Shown: positions 9,754 to 18,768, counted from the stretch's first letter. The stretch: DNA of 64,000 nt from Friedmanniella luteola (GCF_900105065.1 NZ_LT629749.1:3162001-3226000), one strand, 5' to 3'. Notes: a model not told the origin generated them from the sequence alone. A program made the numbers and translations.

Positions 9754-10122
9754 TCAGCAGGAGGAGGCGGGCAGCGCGTCGGCGGCCCAGCTGCCCAGCT
9801 CGTGCAGGATCGGGGTGAGGGCCCGTCCGGAGGCGGAGAGCGCGTAGCTGACCCCGGGCGGACGGGTGTCGGTCACCGTGCGCTCCACCAGGCCCGCGCC
9901 GACGAGCTCGGCGAGCCGGTCGGAGAGGACCGAGTCGGTGATGGACCCGACGCCCCGGCGCAGGTCGGCGAAGCCCATCGGGCCGTCGACGAGGGTGCCC
10001 AGCAGGACGCCGTTCCAGCGCTTGCCCAGGAAGTCGAAGGCCCGCCGCAGGTCGGCGGTGCACGCGTGCGCGCGCTCCGCCCCGACGGAGGACGCGGTGG
10101 CGTCCTCGGCGAGCTGGCTCAT
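9754..10122 (-). CDS. HxlR-family transcriptional regulator
   Basis: A 122-residue winged-helix protein of the HxlR/MarR-like type (FDFLGKRWNGVLLGTLVDGPMGFADLRRGVGSITDSVLSDRLAELVGAGLVERT). It diverges from the azoreductase gene at 10217. Members of this family often repress a neighbouring reductase in response to quinones or aldehydes. Cys21 near the N-terminus and the C-terminal Cys122 could be redox-sensing. The ATG lies 6 nt after TAGCAT, so the mRNA is probably leaderless. The inverted repeat at 10158-10185 is its likely operator. Confidence 0.85.
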   Translation of the reverse strand: MSQLAEDATASSVGAERAHACTADLRRAFDFLGKRWNGVLLGTLVDGPMGFADLRRGVGSITDSVLSDRLAELVGAGLVERTVTDTRPPGVSYALSASGRALTPILHELGSWAADALPASSC

Positions 10123-10157
10123 GCCCCGATGCTACCGGCCGAGCCCGCTGGGAGGGC

Positions 10158-10185
10158 GTGCTAGGTTTTTCCTAGTTGGTAGCAC
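10158..10185. promoter_or_regulatory. Nested inverted repeat between hxlR and azoreductase (candidate operator)
   Basis: CTAGG (10161-10165) and CCTAG (10171-10175) flank a T5 tract. An outer pair GTGCTA (10158-10163) / TAGCAC (10180-10185) encloses them. The AT-rich centre is striking in this genome and sits midway in the divergent promoter region. HxlR binding is inferred. Confidence 0.5.
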
Positions 10186-10216
10186 ACGGCTACCTGCTCT
10201 CTCCCATGGAGTACAG

Positions 10217-10879
10217 ATGACCCTCTTCCGTCTCGACGCCAGCATCCGTGTCGAGGGCTCCCACAGCCGCGAGATCGCCGACCTGGTCGAGCACGAGTGG
10301 CTCGGCGCGCACCCCGACGACGCCGTGCTCCGCCGCCACGTCGGCAGCGAGCCCGTCCCCGCCACCGTCTGGGCCGACGCGGTCTCCGCCGCCTACGTGC
10401 CCGAGGACCAGCGCACGCCCGCCCAGCGCGACGCCGCCGCCCTGGCCGCGCAGGCCGTCGACGAGCTGGTGGCCGCCGACGCCCTGCTCTTCGCCGTCCC
10501 GCTCTACAACTTCGGCGTCTCCCAGCACTTCAAGACCTGGGCCGACCTGGTCATCGCCGACCCGCGGATGGCCGCCGGCACCGAGCCGGCGACGGCCGGC
10601 AAGCCCGCCGTCCTCGTCACCGTCCGCGGGGGCAGCTACGCCGCCGGCACCCCGCGCGAGGGCTGGGACCACGCCACCGGCTGGATGCGGCGAATCCTCG
10701 CCGACGTCTGGAAGCTCGACCTGCAGGTGGTGGAGAGCGAGTTCACCCTCGTCGGGGTCAACCCGGCGCTCGACCAGTTCGCCGACCTGGCGCGCGACCT
10801 GCGCCAGCAGGCCGAGCAGGACGCCCGCGCCCACGGCCGCAGCCTCGCCGCCGGTCGCAGCGCCCGCATCGCCGCCTGA
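10217..10879 (+). CDS. azoR: FMN-dependent NADH-azoreductase / NAD(P)H:quinone reductase
   Basis: A 220-residue flavodoxin-fold reductase. The N-terminal LDASIRVEGSHSREIADLV contacts FMN phosphate, and FAVPLYNFGVSQHFKTWADLV and LVTVRGGSYA are the conserved AzoR segments. The enzyme reduces quinones or azo compounds by two electrons with NADH. The divergent HxlR regulator supports an inducible detoxification role. The ATG at 10217 opens a frame starting MTLFRLDASIR; an upstream open frame from 9866 is antisense to the regulator and ignored. Confidence 0.88.
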   Translation: MTLFRLDASIRVEGSHSREIADLVEHEWLGAHPDDAVLRRHVGSEPVPATVWADAVSAAYVPEDQRTPAQRDAAALAAQAVDELVAADALLFAVPLYNFGVSQHFKTWADLVIADPRMAAGTEPATAGKPAVLVTVRGGSYAAGTPREGWDHATGWMRRILADVWKLDLQVVESEFTLVGVNPALDQFADLARDLRQQAEQDARAHGRSLAAGRSARIAA

Positions 10880-10897
10880 GGTCTGAGGGCTCCGCGG

Positions 10898-11767
10898 TCA
10901 GCGGAAGACGACGGTCCGGGTGTCGTTGAGCATCACCCGGTGCTCGGTGTGCCACCGGACGGCGCGGGAGAGGACCTGGGTCTCGACGTCGCGGCCCGCG
11001 GCCACGAAGTCCTCCGGCGCCATCTGGTGGTCCACCCGGACCACGTCCTGCTCGATGATCGGGCCCTCGTCGAGGTCGTCGTTGACGTAGTGGGCGGTCG
11101 CGCCGATCAGCTTCGTGCCGCGGTCGTGCGCCTGGTGGTACGGCTTCGCGCCCTTGAAGCTGGGCAGGAACGAGTGGTGGATGTTGATCGCCCGGCCGGC
11201 CAGCGCGTGGCTGGTCGGCGCGGTCAGCACCTGCATGTAGCGGGCCAGCACCACCAGCTCGACGTCGTGCTCGGCGACCAGCCGCAGCATCTCCGCCTCC
11301 GCGTCGGCCTTGGTGTCCGGGGTGACCGGCAGGTGCACGTAGGGGATGCCCGCCGACGCGACCAGGTCGGCGAAGTCGGGGTGGTTGGACACGACCAGCG
11401 GGATCGCGATGTTGAGGGTGCCCATCCGGTGCCGGTACAGCAGGTCGTTCAGGCAGTGGCCGAACTTGCTGACCAGGATGAGCGTCCGCATCGGCGTCGC
11501 CGCGTCGGCGAGCGTGAAGGTCATCCCCCGCTCCGCCGCCACCGCGGCGAACGCCGGCTCGAGCTCGGCCAGCGGCGGCACCGGACCGACGAAGTCGAAC
11601 TGCACCCGCATGAAGAAGCGGCCGGTCTCGCGGTCGCCGTACTGCTGGCTGGAGAGGATGTTCGCCCCCTGGCGCACCAGGAACCCGGCGACGGCGTGCA
11701 CCAGCCCGGGACCGTCCGCGCAGGAGAGCGTGAGCACGTACTGGGGGCCGGACGGGCGGGGTGGCAT
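10898..11767 (-). CDS. purU: Formyltetrahydrofolate deformylase
   Basis: A 289-residue PurU. An N-terminal ACT domain (residues ~8-85: YVLTLSCADGPGLVHAVAGFLVRQGANILSS) is followed by a formyltransferase-like hydrolase domain. The catalytic region is INIHHSFLPSFKGAKPYHQAHDRGTKLIGATAHYV (Asn/His/Asp triad). It hydrolyses 10-formyl-THF to formate and THF, balancing one-carbon pools. The ATG at 11767 follows GGAG at 7 nt. The 3' end converges on the azoreductase with only an 18-bp gap. Confidence 0.93.
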   Translation of the reverse strand: MPPRPSGPQYVLTLSCADGPGLVHAVAGFLVRQGANILSSQQYGDRETGRFFMRVQFDFVGPVPPLAELEPAFAAVAAERGMTFTLADAATPMRTLILVSKFGHCLNDLLYRHRMGTLNIAIPLVVSNHPDFADLVASAGIPYVHLPVTPDTKADAEAEMLRLVAEHDVELVVLARYMQVLTAPTSHALAGRAINIHHSFLPSFKGAKPYHQAHDRGTKLIGATAHYVNDDLDEGPIIEQDVVRVDHQMAPEDFVAAGRDVETQVLSRAVRWHTEHRVMLNDTRTVVFR

Positions 11768-11954
11768 GACGGAGCTCCAGGGTCGGGGGCCGCCCGCGGT
11801 CGACGGGGCGGCGAGCCGCAGCGTACAACGCAGCCCGCCCCCGGCCCGGGACCCCGGCGGGCCGCCGCCCGGGCGGCCCGGGTGATCACGGAGGGACGGC
11901 CCGGTCCAGGCCCGTCGACGGTCCACCGGGCGCGCGCGGACGTCCGCCGCTGCC

Positions 11955-11967
11955 TAGGATGAGGGGC
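11955..11967 (+). promoter_or_regulatory. -10 element TAGGAT 7 nt before the MarR start (leaderless)
   Basis: TAGGAT at 11955-11960 followed by 7 nt and ATG at 11968. The spacing matches a transcription start on the initiation codon and is the reason for choosing 11968 over the ATG at 11959, which overlaps the hexamer. Confidence 0.55.
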
Positions 11968-12480
11968 ATGGCTCCCCCCGACCAGAACGCCGCCGAGGCC
12001 ACCCGGTGGCTCGACCCGGAGGAGCGCGCCGCCTGGCTCAGCCTGTCCCGGACCATCGTCAAGCTGCCGTCGGCGCTGGACGCCCAGCTGGAGCGCGACG
12101 CGGACCTCAACTACTTCGAGTACCTCGTGATGGCCATGCTCAGCGAGCAGGAGACCCGGACCTTGCGGATGAGCCAGCTCGCCGCGCTGAGCAACGCCTC
12201 CCTCTCCCGGCTCTCCCACGTGGCCAAGCGGCTGGAGGCCCGCGGGTTCCTGCACCGTGAGCCCGACCCGGACGACGGCCGGTTCACCCGCGCCACCTTG
12301 ACCCAGTCCGGGTTCGACAAGGTGGCCGACTCCGCGCCGGGGCACGTGACGGCGGTGCGCGAGCTCGTGTTCGACGCGCTCACCGCCACCCAGCTGCGCC
12401 GGCTCCGCGAGGCCACCGACGCCATCTTGACCCGCGTCGACCCGGGCAACAGCAGCTGGCCCACCCCGCCGCCGGTCTGA
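11968..12480 (+). CDS. MarR-family transcriptional regulator
   Basis: A 170-residue winged-helix regulator. The helix-turn-helix is MSQLAALSNASLSRLSHVAKRLEARGFLHR and the wing DPDDGRFTRATLTQSG. The N-terminal helix (WLSLSRTIVKLPSALDAQLERD) and the C-terminal helix form the dimer interface expected for MarR. The glycosyltransferase at 12484 starts 3 nt after its stop, so the two are co-transcribed. Its target is unknown, possibly its own operon. Confidence 0.88.
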   Translation: MAPPDQNAAEATRWLDPEERAAWLSLSRTIVKLPSALDAQLERDADLNYFEYLVMAMLSEQETRTLRMSQLAALSNASLSRLSHVAKRLEARGFLHREPDPDDGRFTRATLTQSGFDKVADSAPGHVTAVRELVFDALTATQLRRLREATDAILTRVDPGNSSWPTPPPV

Positions 12481-12483
12481 CCC

Positions 12484-13332
12484 GTGACCCCTGCGGACCC
12501 CGTCCGCCTCACCGTCGTCGTCCCGGCGTTCGACGAGGAGGCCTACCTGCCGGCCACCCTCGCCTCGCTGGCCCGTCAGCAGGTCCCGGGCGGCTTCGAG
12601 GTGGTCGTCGTCGACAACGCCAGCACCGACGGCACGGCCGAGGTCGCGACCCGGCACGGCGCGCGCGTGGTCCGCGAGGAGGCTCCCGGGGTCTGCGCCG
12701 CCCGGCAGCGCGGGACGGAGGAGGCGCGCGGCGCCATCGTCGTCTCCACCGACGCCGACACCGTGCACCCGGACGGCTGGCTCGCCCGGCTGGCCGCGCG
12801 CTTCGACGACGAGGACGTGGTCGCCGTGGCCGGCCCGTGCCGCTACCTCGACCCGCCGTGGTGGGCGCGGGTCTTCCCCGTCGGCTGGTTCACGCTGATC
12901 GGCGCCGTGCACGCCCTGACCGGCCGGGTGCTCTACGTGACCGCGACCAACGTCGCCTTCCGGCGGGACGGCTTCCCGGGCTACGACACGCGGCTCACCC
13001 AGGGCGGTGACGAGGTCGACCTGCTGCGCCGGCTCCGGCGCGTCGGCCGGGTGGTCTGGGACGGCGGCAACCCGGTGCTGACCTCCTCCCGCCGGATGGA
13101 CCAGGGGCTGCTGCACACGCTCGTCGTCTCCTACGGCTACCACTACGCCCTCAACCTGGCGCTGAACCGGCTGGCCCCGGACCGCGTGATGCACGTCGCC
13201 CCCGCCGTCCGCGCGCAGCAGGCGGCCGGCAGCCGACGGCTGCGACGTCGCTGGCGGGTCGTCGCCGCGGTCCTGGTGACCGCGGGGCTGCTGCTCTCCC
13301 GCCGCCGCCGCGGCGCGGGCCGGAGGCGCTGA
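12484..13332 (+). CDS. GT2-family glycosyltransferase
   Basis: A 282-residue GT-A enzyme. LTVVVPAFDEEAYLPATLASLARQ opens the nucleotide-binding domain, VVVVDNASTDGTAEVA follows, and STDADTVHPDGW carries the metal-binding DxD. The C-terminus has one hydrophobic helix (VVAAVLVTAGLLLS) and a basic tail, suggesting membrane attachment. It likely transfers a sugar to a cell-envelope lipid or polysaccharide; donor and acceptor are not predictable. GTG start at 12484 lies directly after the MarR stop codon. Confidence 0.88.
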   Translation: MTPADPVRLTVVVPAFDEEAYLPATLASLARQQVPGGFEVVVVDNASTDGTAEVATRHGARVVREEAPGVCAARQRGTEEARGAIVVSTDADTVHPDGWLARLAARFDDEDVVAVAGPCRYLDPPWWARVFPVGWFTLIGAVHALTGRVLYVTATNVAFRRDGFPGYDTRLTQGGDEVDLLRRLRRVGRVVWDGGNPVLTSSRRMDQGLLHTLVVSYGYHYALNLALNRLAPDRVMHVAPAVRAQQAAGSRRLRRRWRVVAAVLVTAGLLLSRRRRGAGRRR

Positions 13333-13412
13333 AGCCCACCGGGACCGGCTCGACGAGCGGGCCCGGGCCCCCGCCCGCGTGCGGGGCCGTGCGCTAGATT
13401 GGCGACCTTCCC

Positions 13413-14852
13413 ATGTCCCACTTCCTGCTGCCGGCGACGCCCATCTACGGGCACGTGACACCGATGGTGGCCATCGGGCGCGGCCTCGTCGAGCGGGGCC
13501 ACCGGGTCACGGTGCTGACCGGCCGGAAGTACGCGGCCACGGTGCGCGGCGCCGGGCTGGGGTTCCGCCCCCTGCCCGCCGAGGCCGACTACGACGACGC
13601 CCAGCTGGACAGCTGGCTGCCCGGCCGGCAGCGGCTGCGCGGCGTCGCCGCGGGCCGCCACGACATCCTCGGGCTGTTCGTCGGCCCCCTGCCCGCCCAG
13701 CACCGTGCCCTCGAGAGCGCGCTGCGCGCGGACCGCTACGACGCCGTCGTCTGCGAGGCCGCCTTCCTCGGCGCCCTGCCCCTGCTCAGCGTCCCGGCCG
13801 AGCAGCGGCTGCCGGTGGTGGGGGTCTCGGTCACCCCGCTGGCCCTGAGCAGCGCCGACTGCGCCCCCTTCGGCGCCGGGCTCCAACCCGACACCACCGT
13901 GCACGGGCTGGGACGGAACTGGATCATCAGCACCGTGCTGCACCGGGGGCCGCTGCGCCCGGTCCAGGCGGGGCTCCGGGCGGCGCTGCGGGCCGTCGAC
14001 GCCCCGGAGCCCGAGGGCAACTACTTCGACCAGGCCACCCGCTACGACCTCACCTTCCAGCTCGCCACGCCGGGCATCGAGTACCCGCGCCGCTCCATGC
14101 CGTCGACGGTCCGCTTCGTCGGGCCCCTGCAGCTGCCCGTCGTCCCCGGCGCCGCGCAGGACCAGCCGCGTCCCGCGGGCCGGCGGACCGACGCCCCGGG
14201 CCAGCCGGACGTACCGGGGCGGACGCGCGGGCTGCCGTCGTGGTGGGGCGACCTCGACGGCCGGCGCGCGGTCGTGCACGTCACCCAGGGGACGATGGCC
14301 AACGGCGACCTGAGCCGGCTGATGGTGCCCACCCTGCGGGGGCTGGCCCGCGACGACGTGCTCGTCGTCGCCTCCACCGGCGGGCGACCCGTCGAGCAGC
14401 TGGTGGAGCAGCACGGCGGGCCCCTCCCGGACAACGTCCGGGTGGCCTCGTTCCTGCCCTATGACCAGCTGCTCCCCCGCACCTCGGTGATGGTGACCAA
14501 CGGTGGCTTCGGCGGGGTGCAGCAGGCGCTGGCCTACGGCGTCCCCCTGGTGGTCGCCGGCAGCACGGAGGACAAGCCCGAGGTCGCGGCCCGGGTCGCG
14601 TGGTCGGGGACCGGGTTGAACCTGCGGACGGGCTCCCCGGGCGCCCGCCGGGTCCGCCGGGCCGTCCGCCGCGTCCTGGGCTCCCCTGGTTACCGCCGCG
14701 AGGCGGCCCGGCTGCAGCGGGAGATCGCCGAGCTGGGCGACCCCGTGGCCACGGTCACCGACGTGCTCACCCGGCTGACCGAGGGGTCCGCGTCGGACCG
14801 CCTGGACCGCGTCGGCGCGGGCCGTGGACGCGACTCCTGCGCCGAGGAGTAG
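13413..14852 (+). CDS. GT1/MGT-type glycosyltransferase (UDP-glucuronosyltransferase fold)
   Basis: A 479-residue GT-B enzyme. The N-terminal acceptor domain starts HFLLPATPIYGHVTPMVAIGRGLVERGHRVTVLTG, the classic MGT/UGT opening. The C-terminal nucleotide-sugar domain has VVHVTQGTMAN, VASFLPYDQLLPRTSVMVTNGGFGGVQQALAYGVPLVV and a final Asp/Lys pair (EDKPEVAARV). Such enzymes glycosylate small lipophilic acceptors or glycolipids. TAGATT at 13395-13400 may be its -10 box, giving a very short leader. The C-terminal ~25 residues are variable. Confidence 0.88.
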   Translation: MSHFLLPATPIYGHVTPMVAIGRGLVERGHRVTVLTGRKYAATVRGAGLGFRPLPAEADYDDAQLDSWLPGRQRLRGVAAGRHDILGLFVGPLPAQHRALESALRADRYDAVVCEAAFLGALPLLSVPAEQRLPVVGVSVTPLALSSADCAPFGAGLQPDTTVHGLGRNWIISTVLHRGPLRPVQAGLRAALRAVDAPEPEGNYFDQATRYDLTFQLATPGIEYPRRSMPSTVRFVGPLQLPVVPGAAQDQPRPAGRRTDAPGQPDVPGRTRGLPSWWGDLDGRRAVVHVTQGTMANGDLSRLMVPTLRGLARDDVLVVASTGGRPVEQLVEQHGGPLPDNVRVASFLPYDQLLPRTSVMVTNGGFGGVQQALAYGVPLVVAGSTEDKPEVAARVAWSGTGLNLRTGSPGARRVRRAVRRVLGSPGYRREAARLQREIAELGDPVATVTDVLTRLTEGSASDRLDRVGAGRGRDSCAEE

Positions 14853-14915
14853 GTCCCGGTCCAGCGCAGCGCTCGACCGGGGGACCTCCTCCCCGCCCGG
14901 TGAGCGGCCGCCGCG

Positions 14916-16223
14916 TCAGACCGCGGTCTCGTTGGCCAGCGAGGCGTCCCCGTGGCGGCGCAGCGCGACGCGCTGCCGCTGCCGGTCGAGCAGCATCATG
15001 GCCGGGGTGGCGGTGACCCCGTGCAGCAGCACCGAGGCGGCCACCGTCAGCGCCACCACCGCCCACAGCCGCTCCGGCTGGGCGAACTCCCCGTGCTCCA
15101 GCGCCCAGGAGATGTAGAACAGGGAGCCGATGCCGCGGACGCCGAAGAAGGCGATCACGGCGCGCTCCCGCGGCCCGGTGCCCGTGCCGATCATCCCGAG
15201 CCAGCCGAGGCCGGGCCGGATGACCAGCAGGAACGCGACGACCAGCACGACGTCCCGCGGCTGCAGGGCGTCCAGCAGCCCCCGGGTCAGGGCGCCGCCC
15301 AGCAGCACCAGGATCAGCACGGTGAGCAGCCGCTCCAGCTGCTCCACCCAGGAGTGCAGCACCCGGTGGAAGCCGTGGCTGCGCTCGGCCGCGCGGATGG
15401 CGCACGCGCAGACGAACACGGCCACGAAGCCGTAGCCGTGCACCAGCTCGGCCAGGCCGTAGGTCAGGAAGGTCGCGGCCAGCGCGACGAAGCCCTCGGC
15501 GTGGTCGGCCAGCCGCAGCGGCTGCAGCGGGGCGTTGAAGAACAGCTTGCCCAGCAGCCAGCCGGCCGCCAGCCCGACGGCCAGGCCGGCCCCCAGCCGC
15601 CAGAGCAGGTCGACGCCGAACCAGTGCCCGAACCCCGCCCAGCCCAGCCCGGCCGTGCTCAGCGCGACGGCGGCGTAGGTGAAGGGGAAGGCGAGGCCGT
15701 CGTTGAGGCCGGCCTCCGACGTGAGGGCGAACCGGGCCTCGTCCTCGGCCGGCGCGTCGGGCTCGTCCGCCGGCTCGGCGACCTGCACCTCGCTGGCCAG
15801 CACCGGGTCGGTCGGGGCGAGGACGGCCGCCAGCAGCAGGGCCGCCGCGAGCCCGAGCCCCAGCCAGGTGCCGGCGACCAGGGTGACGACGGCGATGCAC
15901 GCCACCATGGTCAGCCCGATCAGCCGGCGCGGGCTCCGCCAGCCCTGCCAGCTGAGCGGGCGGTCCAGGGCCAGCCCGGCGCCCATCAGCGAGATCAGCA
16001 CGCAGACCTCGGTCAGGTGCGTCGTGACGGCGGGGTGGGCCAGCGGGTCGGGGGTCGGCAGCCCCGGTGCCAGCCAGAAGACGAGCGCCCCCAGCCCGAG
16101 GAACACCATCGGCATGGAGACGGGGACGCGGCCCAGCAGCCGCGGCAGCAGGGCGGCCGCGAACGCGGCCAGGCCGAGGGCGGCGAAGAGCAGGCCGGGG
16201 TTGTCGATGAGGTGCTCCTGCAC
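14916..16223 (-). CDS. Na+/H+ antiporter, CPA1 family
   Basis: A 435-residue membrane protein with about 12-13 predicted helices. The CPA1 signature residues are visible: LLAAVLAPTDPVLASEVQ (TDP unwound helix) and ALTSEAGLNDGLAFPFTY (Asn-Asp ion-binding pair). A conserved GVRGIGSLFYISWAL segment follows. A short acidic loop (ADEPDAPAEDEAR) lies before the ion-binding helix. It exchanges H+ for Na+ or K+ across the cytoplasmic membrane. The GTG at 16223 starts VQEHLIDNPGLLF; the open frame upstream is not conserved-looking. Confidence 0.9.
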   Translation of the reverse strand: MQEHLIDNPGLLFAALGLAAFAAALLPRLLGRVPVSMPMVFLGLGALVFWLAPGLPTPDPLAHPAVTTHLTEVCVLISLMGAGLALDRPLSWQGWRSPRRLIGLTMVACIAVVTLVAGTWLGLGLAAALLLAAVLAPTDPVLASEVQVAEPADEPDAPAEDEARFALTSEAGLNDGLAFPFTYAAVALSTAGLGWAGFGHWFGVDLLWRLGAGLAVGLAAGWLLGKLFFNAPLQPLRLADHAEGFVALAATFLTYGLAELVHGYGFVAVFVCACAIRAAERSHGFHRVLHSWVEQLERLLTVLILVLLGGALTRGLLDALQPRDVVLVVAFLLVIRPGLGWLGMIGTGTGPRERAVIAFFGVRGIGSLFYISWALEHGEFAQPERLWAVVALTVAASVLLHGVTATPAMMLLDRQRQRVALRRHGDASLANETAV

Positions 16224-16342
16224 GCGTGGGGGCCGCCACCCGGGACGGGTAGGGCGGCGGGCTGGCTGGTCCCGGGGGGTGGACCTCCCGGGGCGACGCA
16301 GAAGTCTAAGCGGCTTTCTGGAGCCGCTACCCGCGCCGAACC

Positions 16343-16363
16343 GCGTCCGAGCGGAGCGAGGAC
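16343..16363. repeat. Interspersed 21-nt repeat, copy B
   Basis: Identical to 1990-2010 over 21 nt (ending GAGCGGAGCGAGGAC) and also intergenic. Here it sits between the antiporter start and the terminator of the phytase/GDPD gene. Confidence 0.6.
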
Positions 16364-16377
16364 CATGTGACGACGAC

Positions 16378-16406
16378 GCGGGCGCCCTCCGACGGAGGAC
16401 GCCCGC
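16378..16406 (-). terminator. Terminator hairpin of the phytase/GDPD gene
   Basis: GCGGGCG-c-CCTCC (16378-16390) pairs with GGAGG-a-CGCCCGC (16394-16406) around GAC: 12 base pairs and one mismatch. It lies 26 nt beyond the stop codon on the minus strand. Confidence 0.7.
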
Positions 16407-16431
16407 GCCGCCTGGCTGACCGGGTCGGGGA

Positions 16432-18768
16432 TCAGCGCGCCGCCGTGACCGCCTGCACGCGCTCGACGCCGGAGCGCGGGGCCGGGGTGACGGCGGCGTG
16501 CCGGCGCCGCGCCAGGTCGCCGACGTCGGGGTTGTCGGTGAAGAAGGCGTCCATGCCGGCGGCGAGGTAGGCCTCGATCTCGCGCCGCAGGTCACCCGGG
16601 GCGTTCAGGTCGGCACCCAGCCGGTAGTCGGCGGGCAGGTACTGGTTCTCCAGCCGGAAGGTCCAGCCGGTGACGCTGAGACCGACCCGGTGGGCGTCCC
16701 GGATGACGTCGGTCGGCTCGGCGAGCCGGTTCTGGGCGTCCCGCGGGATCATCACGTCCTTGCAGAGCCCGACGGCGTCGGCGTAGCCGCTGATCTCGGC
16801 CAGTCCCTCGGGCGTCACCAGGTCGGCGTAGGTCCGCGGGTCCCCCGAGCTCTTCAGGTCGAAGGGCGCCCCGGAGCAGTCGACCAGCTGCACGAGCGGC
16901 AGGTCGGTGCGGCGGGAGAGCCGCTGCAGGTTGGCGGTCTCGAAGCTCTGGATGACCACCGGGTCGTCGGCGCCGGCGTAGCCGTTGTCCTCCAGCACGT
17001 CGACCAGCCGGTCCTCCAGCGCCAGCCCGAGGTCGGCGAAGTAGGTGGGGTGCTTGGTCTCGGGGTAGACCCCGATCCGCCGGCCGTCGGCGGTCCGGGA
17101 GTGCCGGGCCAGGTCGATGACCTCGTCGAGCGTCGGGACCTGGTAGAGCCCGTCGAAGCTGGTGTTGGAGCGGCGGACGAGCGGCAGCCGCTCGACGGCC
17201 CGCAGCGTGCGCAGCTCGGCCAGGGTGAAGTCCTCGGTGAACCAGCCCGTGATGCTGCGGCCGTCGATCACCTTGGTGGTGCGGCGGCCCGCGAACTCCG
17301 GGTGCACCGACACGTCGGTGGTGCCGCCGATCTCGTTCTCGTGCCGGGCGACCAGCTGGCCGTCCTTGGTGGCCACGACGTCGGGCTCGATGTAGTCGGC
17401 GCCCTGGGCGATGGCCAGCTCGTAGGAGGCCAGGGTGTGCTCGGGCCGGTAGCCGCTGGCCCCGCGGTGCGCGATCAGCATGGTGGACGGAGCGGTGACG
17501 CGCCCCTTCTTCAGCTGCAGCATGATCATCTCCGTGTCGTCGGGCGTGCCCGGGTAGCGGGCGTCGTTGCCGGGGAAGTTGTTGTCGTTGGCCAGCAGGT
17601 AGCGGCCCCGGCCCAGCGGGACGACGGTCTCGACCGACTGGAAGGGGAAGGAGAAGGTGCGCCCGACGCCGTAGGCGCCGGGTGAGCGGTCGACGCCGAT
17701 CTCCGCGGGGTTGGCGATCTCGAGCAGGTCGACGACCAGGTTCTTGACCAGGTAGCCGTCGCGGTCCTCCCGGCGCAGGTCCACCGCGTAGACCCGCTTG
17801 GTGACGGCGGCCGCGCCCTGGAAGTCGTCGCGCTCCAGGACGACCATCGTGTGCGCGCCGGTCATGTGCGCGTCGCCGACGACGTTCGCGTCGGTGTCGG
17901 TCTGGTAGGCCCACGTCGTGCCGGTGTAGCGCTTCTCCCGGGTGTCGAACTCCGAGATCACCCGGCGGCGCTTCTCCGGGTCGGTCGTGAGGGCGCCCTC
18001 GACGACGGGGTAGAGCCGGCGGCCGTCGGCGCTGCCGGCCATGGCCTCGAAGCCCCGGCTCCGCGGCACGGCGGCCGCCGCGCCGGCGAGGGTCGGGTTG
18101 TCGGGCGACTTCCCGCCCGCGAAGGGCACCGGCGCGTCGAGCACCCGACCGCGCCGGTCCACGTGCAGCAGGAAGGGGCCGAACTCCTCGCCGACCCAGA
18201 AGGTGCCGTCCGGCACCCGGACGACCGACTCGACGTCGAAGTCGGCCCCGGTCAGCAGCCGCGACCGGGTGCGGTCGTGGACGATCGGGAAGCCGATCTT
18301 GCGGTCGGGGTCGCGCAGGGAGATGAACCGCTGGACGCGGATGGCGCCCTTCCCGCCGCCCGCGGTCTCCCAGGCAGGCTTCACCAGGTACATCCGCAGC
18401 AGGAAGTCGGCGGAGTTCGCCTTGGCGCCGAACCCGTTGTCCGGCATCGCCCAGTAGGTGCCGTCGCCGTTGGCCACGACGCCGGAGAAGCCGGGGATGA
18501 CCTGGCCGTCGAACGGGCCCTGCCGGCCGTTCGCCGGGGTGGCCTGCGCCCCGGACGGCGGCCCGGCGGCCAGGTGGTCGGCGGCGAGGGTGGCGCGGGC
18601 GGTGAGGGTGGGGGTGGTCGTGGTCCGGGGCCGCTCGGCGGCCGCGGTGCTGGCCGGGCGCTGCTCGCGCTCGACCGGTCGGGGGGCCGCGGAGGCGGCC
18701 GCCGTCGGCCAGAGCAGGCCGAGGGAGAGGAGGGCGGCCGTCGTGGCGCCCAGCGGGGACAGTCGCAT
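16432..18768 (-). CDS. Secreted bifunctional phytase-like esterase / glycerophosphodiester phosphodiesterase
   Basis: A 778-residue exported fusion. A signal peptide (LSPLGATTAALLSLGLLWPTAAASAA) is followed by an esterase-like-activity-of-phytase domain (residues ~70-400: FSGVVANGDGTYWAMPDNGFGAK, RRVISEFDTREKRYTG). A GDPD TIM-barrel domain (residues ~435-760) follows, with LIAHRGASGYRPEHTLASYE, DYIEPDVVATKDGQLVARHE and a C-terminal WTFR...AFFTDNPD. It would release glycerol-3-phosphate from deacylated phospholipids, and possibly phosphate from other organophosphates, outside the cell. PHO-box-like sites upstream point to phosphate-starvation control. The ATG at 18768 precedes the signal sequence. 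Confidence 0.9.
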   Translation of the reverse strand: MRLSPLGATTAALLSLGLLWPTAAASAAPRPVEREQRPASTAAAERPRTTTTPTLTARATLAADHLAAGPPSGAQATPANGRQGPFDGQVIPGFSGVVANGDGTYWAMPDNGFGAKANSADFLLRMYLVKPAWETAGGGKGAIRVQRFISLRDPDRKIGFPIVHDRTRSRLLTGADFDVESVVRVPDGTFWVGEEFGPFLLHVDRRGRVLDAPVPFAGGKSPDNPTLAGAAAAVPRSRGFEAMAGSADGRRLYPVVEGALTTDPEKRRRVISEFDTREKRYTGTTWAYQTDTDANVVGDAHMTGAHTMVVLERDDFQGAAAVTKRVYAVDLRREDRDGYLVKNLVVDLLEIANPAEIGVDRSPGAYGVGRTFSFPFQSVETVVPLGRGRYLLANDNNFPGNDARYPGTPDDTEMIMLQLKKGRVTAPSTMLIAHRGASGYRPEHTLASYELAIAQGADYIEPDVVATKDGQLVARHENEIGGTTDVSVHPEFAGRRTTKVIDGRSITGWFTEDFTLAELRTLRAVERLPLVRRSNTSFDGLYQVPTLDEVIDLARHSRTADGRRIGVYPETKHPTYFADLGLALEDRLVDVLEDNGYAGADDPVVIQSFETANLQRLSRRTDLPLVQLVDCSGAPFDLKSSGDPRTYADLVTPEGLAEISGYADAVGLCKDVMIPRDAQNRLAEPTDVIRDAHRVGLSVTGWTFRLENQYLPADYRLGADLNAPGDLRREIEAYLAAGMDAFFTDNPDVGDLARRRHAAVTPAPRSGVERVQAVTAAR

